The notes under the pieces were generated by a model, which made no database searches, was not told the origin of the DNA, and saw only the letters and a program-made list of their open reading frames with translations. A stretch of DNA of 64,000 bases from a virus. The stretch covers positions 156,599 through 220,598 of the IMG/VR virus record IMGVR_UViG_3300037502_002993; one strand, written 5' to 3'. Positions within the stretch are counted from its first letter, which is position 1; each line of letters starts with the position of its first letter. Position numbers and translations under genes: made by a program. Of this stretch, positions 61,224-64,000 are shown one piece after another.

Positions 61224-62526
61224 ACGAGACTTTTTCCTGCGTGCTTTGATGGAGGGGCAGCGGGACCTACAAAAAGCATGGGTGGACAATCTCTTCTTTA
61301 TCGTTTTCGATCAAGATGAACCCACTCGACCTTTTGATACCATTCGCAAGGAAGAAGGGTATTACGCACTCCTCCCAGAGAGTGGCCTTACTCTGATCGA
61401 GGGCAGTCGTGGGGACAAGCCCCTCTTTCGCTGGAGAGAGCGCTTTGATCTAGCGCCGGGAGAACTGCCCAACTATTCAGGAAGCGATACCCTGATCACC
61501 ACCTACGGGAACGTGCTGATCAACCACCTCTGTCTGGTGATTCCCTTCGGTAGTGAGATTCCCTTTCAGTCGGGGGTGATTAATATCAAGAAGATCGAGG
61601 CGATGATTGAGGAACGGCTTGCTGATGATCCCGACCACGATGACCCTCCCCCACCAGGTACCCTCTACGTACGGCAGCGGGTCCAGTTCTGTGATCACAT
61701 GCTGTCCTTGGTGGGGTATAATGCCGGTACGGTGCAAAGTGTCACACGCAAGTCGCTCTCAGGTCCCCCAGGGTGGAAAGAGAGACGAGCCCAACTTCTT
61801 GAGCAGTACAAGGATCAATTGACTGATCCTGCCATCATTGCAAAGATCGGCGATGAGTATGAGAAGATGGATCGTGAGTGGTTAGCGGGAGACCCCTCTC
61901 TTGAGTTCTACTCTGTCCATGGGAAGTACTTCTCAAAAGTCAGAAAGAAGCTCTTTGGAATGTTTGGAGGAGAAGCGCCATTCAGTGATGCCGTGGTGAT
62001 GACCCTGATAGAGCGTTCATTGGAGGAGGGGATTGATCCGGAAGACCTACCACTGATGATCAACTCCCTACGCGAGGGGACCTTTAACCGAGGAGCCCAG
62101 ACCCAGCTGGGCGGTGAATCCACCAAGACCATCTACCGCATGGTGGGAACTTCACGGATTGTGGAGGAGGACTGTGGGGTACGGTATGGAGTTCCTTTTA
62201 ACGTGACGGAACTCAACCACAAGGACTTCATCAAGTACTATGCCATTGTCGAGGGTAAGGACATCTTACTCACGGATACCTCCATTAAACCGTTTGTCGG
62301 TAAGACGGTAGAGATCCGCTCTCCCCTTACCTGTCAATCAGGAAAGTCCGATGGGGGACGCAATGTCTGTGAACGGTGTTCAGGTCTTGACCTCTCTGAG
62401 ATCAAAGATGGTATTCCCGCAACAGCCGCACAGATCGGTGGGCGTTTCTTGTCTGCCTTCTTGGCTGCCATGCATGGCAAGTCCCTCAGTACGCATGAGC
62501 TTGATCTCAAACTGAGAATCCGTTAA
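61216..62526 (+). CDS. Phage RNA polymerase beta' subunit, C-terminal half (phiKZ gp80-like)
   Basis: 436 aa. Two beta' landmarks are visible. The trigger-loop region: INSLREGTFNRGAQTQLGGE, then STKTIYRMVGTSRIVEEDCG, matching bacterial [28 protein letters not shown]. Then EIRSPLTCQS...NVCERCSGLDLSEI with CQS and CERC zinc-binding cysteines, and IGGRFLSAFLAAMHGKSLST, matching [20 protein letters not shown]...[22 protein letters not shown]. It therefore complements the N-half at 4725. The pair shares the catalytic DFDGD and trigger loop when combined. As in phiKZ, the two halves are far apart. Confidence 0.9.
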   Translation: MNKRDFFLRALMEGQRDLQKAWVDNLFFIVFDQDEPTRPFDTIRKEEGYYALLPESGLTLIEGSRGDKPLFRWRERFDLAPGELPNYSGSDTLITTYGNVLINHLCLVIPFGSEIPFQSGVINIKKIEAMIEERLADDPDHDDPPPPGTLYVRQRVQFCDHMLSLVGYNAGTVQSVTRKSLSGPPGWKERRAQLLEQYKDQLTDPAIIAKIGDEYEKMDREWLAGDPSLEFYSVHGKYFSKVRKKLFGMFGGEAPFSDAVVMTLIERSLEEGIDPEDLPLMINSLREGTFNRGAQTQLGGESTKTIYRMVGTSRIVEEDCGVRYGVPFNVTELNHKDFIKYYAIVEGKDILLTDTSIKPFVGKTVEIRSPLTCQSGKSDGGRNVCERCSGLDLSEIKDGIPATAAQIGGRFLSAFLAAMHGKSLSTHELDLKLRIR

Positions 62527-62547
62527 ACTACACAGGAGTGTTTGAGC

Positions 62548-63756
62548 ATGTCGGATGATACCCAAAAGCCGGTCGATGAGCAGGATGTATCACACGAGAC
62601 AGTAGAAGAGGAGCAACCCACCCAGGAGGAGGCACCCACCCAGCAGAGTGATGCAGTAGGTGAAGGGGAGACTAATGAAGAAGAGGACGTCGGTGATGCA
62701 GTTGACGGGGATGCGGAAGAGGAAAACCCCATCACTGCCGCGAAGGCTGCCTTTACCTTTCTGAGGGGATGGAAGGATGCGCAGATCGAGGACTGGCTGA
62801 GGCGGTGTCAGAATGACCGCTCGCCTTTTATCTCCACCAACAGTGATGTTCTTGCCTATGACCCCACCAGGCCCAAGCGCAAGCCCAAGGATTGGGGCAC
62901 CGAAGAGATCAAGGCCCTGATCAAAGGTCAGCTCAAGCACATCAACCTCCAGGCCCATCAACTACATCCCTTTGTGGATGAGCTGCGCCGTCGCGTGCCC
63001 ATCGAGAAAGCGTGGTCCACCCAACAGGTACTGGATCACTACACCAAGAACCTCACGCCCCCGAAGACCAGCACAGGTGTTTGGGTCACGGATCGTACCC
63101 GACGTGAGCGCCCGGCCTCCTCCTGGAGCAATGCCGAGCTCGAAGCCTGGGCGATGGGGGAGATCAAACCCGAAGGCAAGGCCAGTAGCGTGCAATTGGC
63201 CCAAACCCTGCGCGAGCGCCTGTCGCTGCCCACTGAAGGCACTGAGGTCGAAGAGATCCTGGCCTCCTACCGCGTCAATCGCAGTCGTGACACCGCCATT
63301 GCCACTGCCAGAGCTGCCCAACCGAGTGGAGAACTCACCAAAATGAACGAGGCGTACATCAGCGATACCCTCCAGCGTTACGTAGAAGCCGTCAAACCCG
63401 GAAAGATGGTCAGTGAGACTTCCGGTGGAAAGGCCCAACGCATCCTGGATGCGGTCTTCGCCTATACCCTGCGCCTGGAGGGTCCTAAGCTCAAAGCGGG
63501 TTTGGATCTGATCAAGCGCACGGTTGCTGAGAACCGCCATGGTGCCTTCTCCCCCTCCTACGCCTTCCGTTTCGTCCATCAGCTGAAAGGGGATACCCGT
63601 CAGCGTCGTCGCCACACCAATTTCATTCGGCTGTTTCAGATCTGCACCGATGAAGACAAGAGTGTGAAGAAGCAAACTGACATCCCCTCCATGCTGGCTG
63701 ATCATCCGGAAACCCTTCGCCCGATGCTGATCGACTACTTCCAGAACCACTGCTGA
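62548..63756 (+). CDS. Acidic-tailed protein with three repeated W-x3-E helical modules
   Basis: 402 aa from ATG at 62548 (MSDDTQKPVDEQDVSHETVE), after AGGAG. The first 60 residues are acidic and disordered. A helical module then recurs three times: GWKDAQIEDWLRRCQ (about 74-88), DWGTEEIKALIKGQL (115-129) and SWSNAELEAWAMGEI (192-206), the last two with similar trailing helices containing QL...L..R and ending in VL/IL..Y. The C-terminal 200 residues are helical and basic. No enzymatic motif. Possibly a nucleic acid-binding or virion protein in the polymerase operon. Confidence 0.65.
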   Translation: MSDDTQKPVDEQDVSHETVEEEQPTQEEAPTQQSDAVGEGETNEEEDVGDAVDGDAEEENPITAAKAAFTFLRGWKDAQIEDWLRRCQNDRSPFISTNSDVLAYDPTRPKRKPKDWGTEEIKALIKGQLKHINLQAHQLHPFVDELRRRVPIEKAWSTQQVLDHYTKNLTPPKTSTGVWVTDRTRRERPASSWSNAELEAWAMGEIKPEGKASSVQLAQTLRERLSLPTEGTEVEEILASYRVNRSRDTAIATARAAQPSGELTKMNEAYISDTLQRYVEAVKPGKMVSETSGGKAQRILDAVFAYTLRLEGPKLKAGLDLIKRTVAENRHGAFSPSYAFRFVHQLKGDTRQRRRHTNFIRLFQICTDEDKSVKKQTDIPSMLADHPETLRPMLIDYFQNHC

Positions 63757-63760
63757 TCGT

Positions 63761-64000
63761 ATGGCGAAGATTCACGGCTCTCTCTTTTCTCATGCCTTGT
63801 CAGTAACCCCTCTTTTAAAAGGAGTCCCTCTTAGGGAATGCTGACCAGACTCTGCCCTACCTTAGGGTGGGGTTCCGTTCATTAGGTGATCTTACCCAGG
63901 GGTGGCCGAACCAGCCCCTGGCTCTAAGGTGCGTCGTTAAAAGTCCTGTGAGGTAGGGGCGGTGCGGCGTGCATGACAAGCCTTTTGAACATTGTCGAGG
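63761..64000 (+). other. Start of a gene interrupted by a candidate group I intron (runs off the window)
   Basis: ATG at 63761 starts MAKIHGS, and the frame then closes at 63844 after 27 codons with no ribosome site but only 4 nt beyond the preceding stop. The exon end GGCTCT at 63781 pairs completely with GGAGTC at 63821-63826, with U-G at the would-be splice site, the P1 rule seen in the three other introns. The rest (63845-64000) is structured (for example CCAGGGG/CCCCTGG near 63897-63922) and has no coding frame. The catalytic core is not reached before the window ends, so intron identity is unproven. Confidence 0.45.

Overview
The window looks like part of the genome of a large tailed bacteriophage of the phiKZ-like jumbo type, infecting a Gram-negative bacterium. 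The main evidence is its own multisubunit RNA polymerase genes: a beta' N-terminal half with the catalytic DFDGD motif, a beta subunit, and a separate beta' C-terminal half 50 kb away. Other phiKZ-type genes are a gp120-like major capsid protein of about 750 aa, a gp175-like prohead protease, a set of internal head proteins and a DnaB-like helicase. Genes lie in strand blocks separated by hairpin terminators. No tRNA, rRNA, CRISPR array or host gene was recognised.

Layout. 1-4645 (-): a giant virion protein running off the left edge. 4725-16968 (+): RNA polymerase beta' N-half, beta interrupted by two group I introns (the first with a Vsr-like homing endonuclease in its P1 loop), virion proteins, a tail-fibre-like protein and the prohead protease. 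17033-29931 (-): a secreted protein, a DprA/SLOG protein, large unknown proteins, a second beta-N-like polymerase subunit, a small-gene and structured-RNA zone (24.2-25.8 kb), a possible holin, an HNH endonuclease and the major capsid gene. 30023-31954 (+): helicase. 32147-40563 (-): small membrane proteins, an IS200/IS605-type TnpB element and a virion or baseplate block. 40680-47497 (-): internal head and virion proteins. 47535-51490 (+): two virion or baseplate genes. 51538-54746 (-): another internal head protein, an unknown protein and a membrane zinc metallopeptidase. 54849-57636 (+): a B-family DNA polymerase fragment split by a third group I intron, then a P-loop kinase. 57683-60224 (-): unknown genes. 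60363-64000 (+): an unknown gene, the beta' C-half, an acidic repeat protein and the start of a gene apparently cut by a fourth intron.

How the genes work together. The beta'-N, beta and beta'-C genes would form a phage RNA polymerase, probably the virion-packaged one. The protease would mature the capsid and internal head proteins, several of which carry a [AGS]-V-E motif near the end of an acidic N-terminal region. Helicase and DNA polymerase serve replication.

Most notable observations: (1) an Ig-like (Big_2) domain lies directly downstream of the major capsid gene, in the same frame and separated by one TAA codon; (2) three homologous group I introns sit in RNA polymerase beta and DNA polymerase, two at the same hexamer-plus-CTT sequence in different genes, and two have splice junctions supported by both P1 and P10 pairings; (3) the DNA polymerase ends just after motif A; (4) a TnpB element is accompanied by a tnpB-less relative upstream of another gene; (5) recurring short leader, operator-like and terminator motifs occur.
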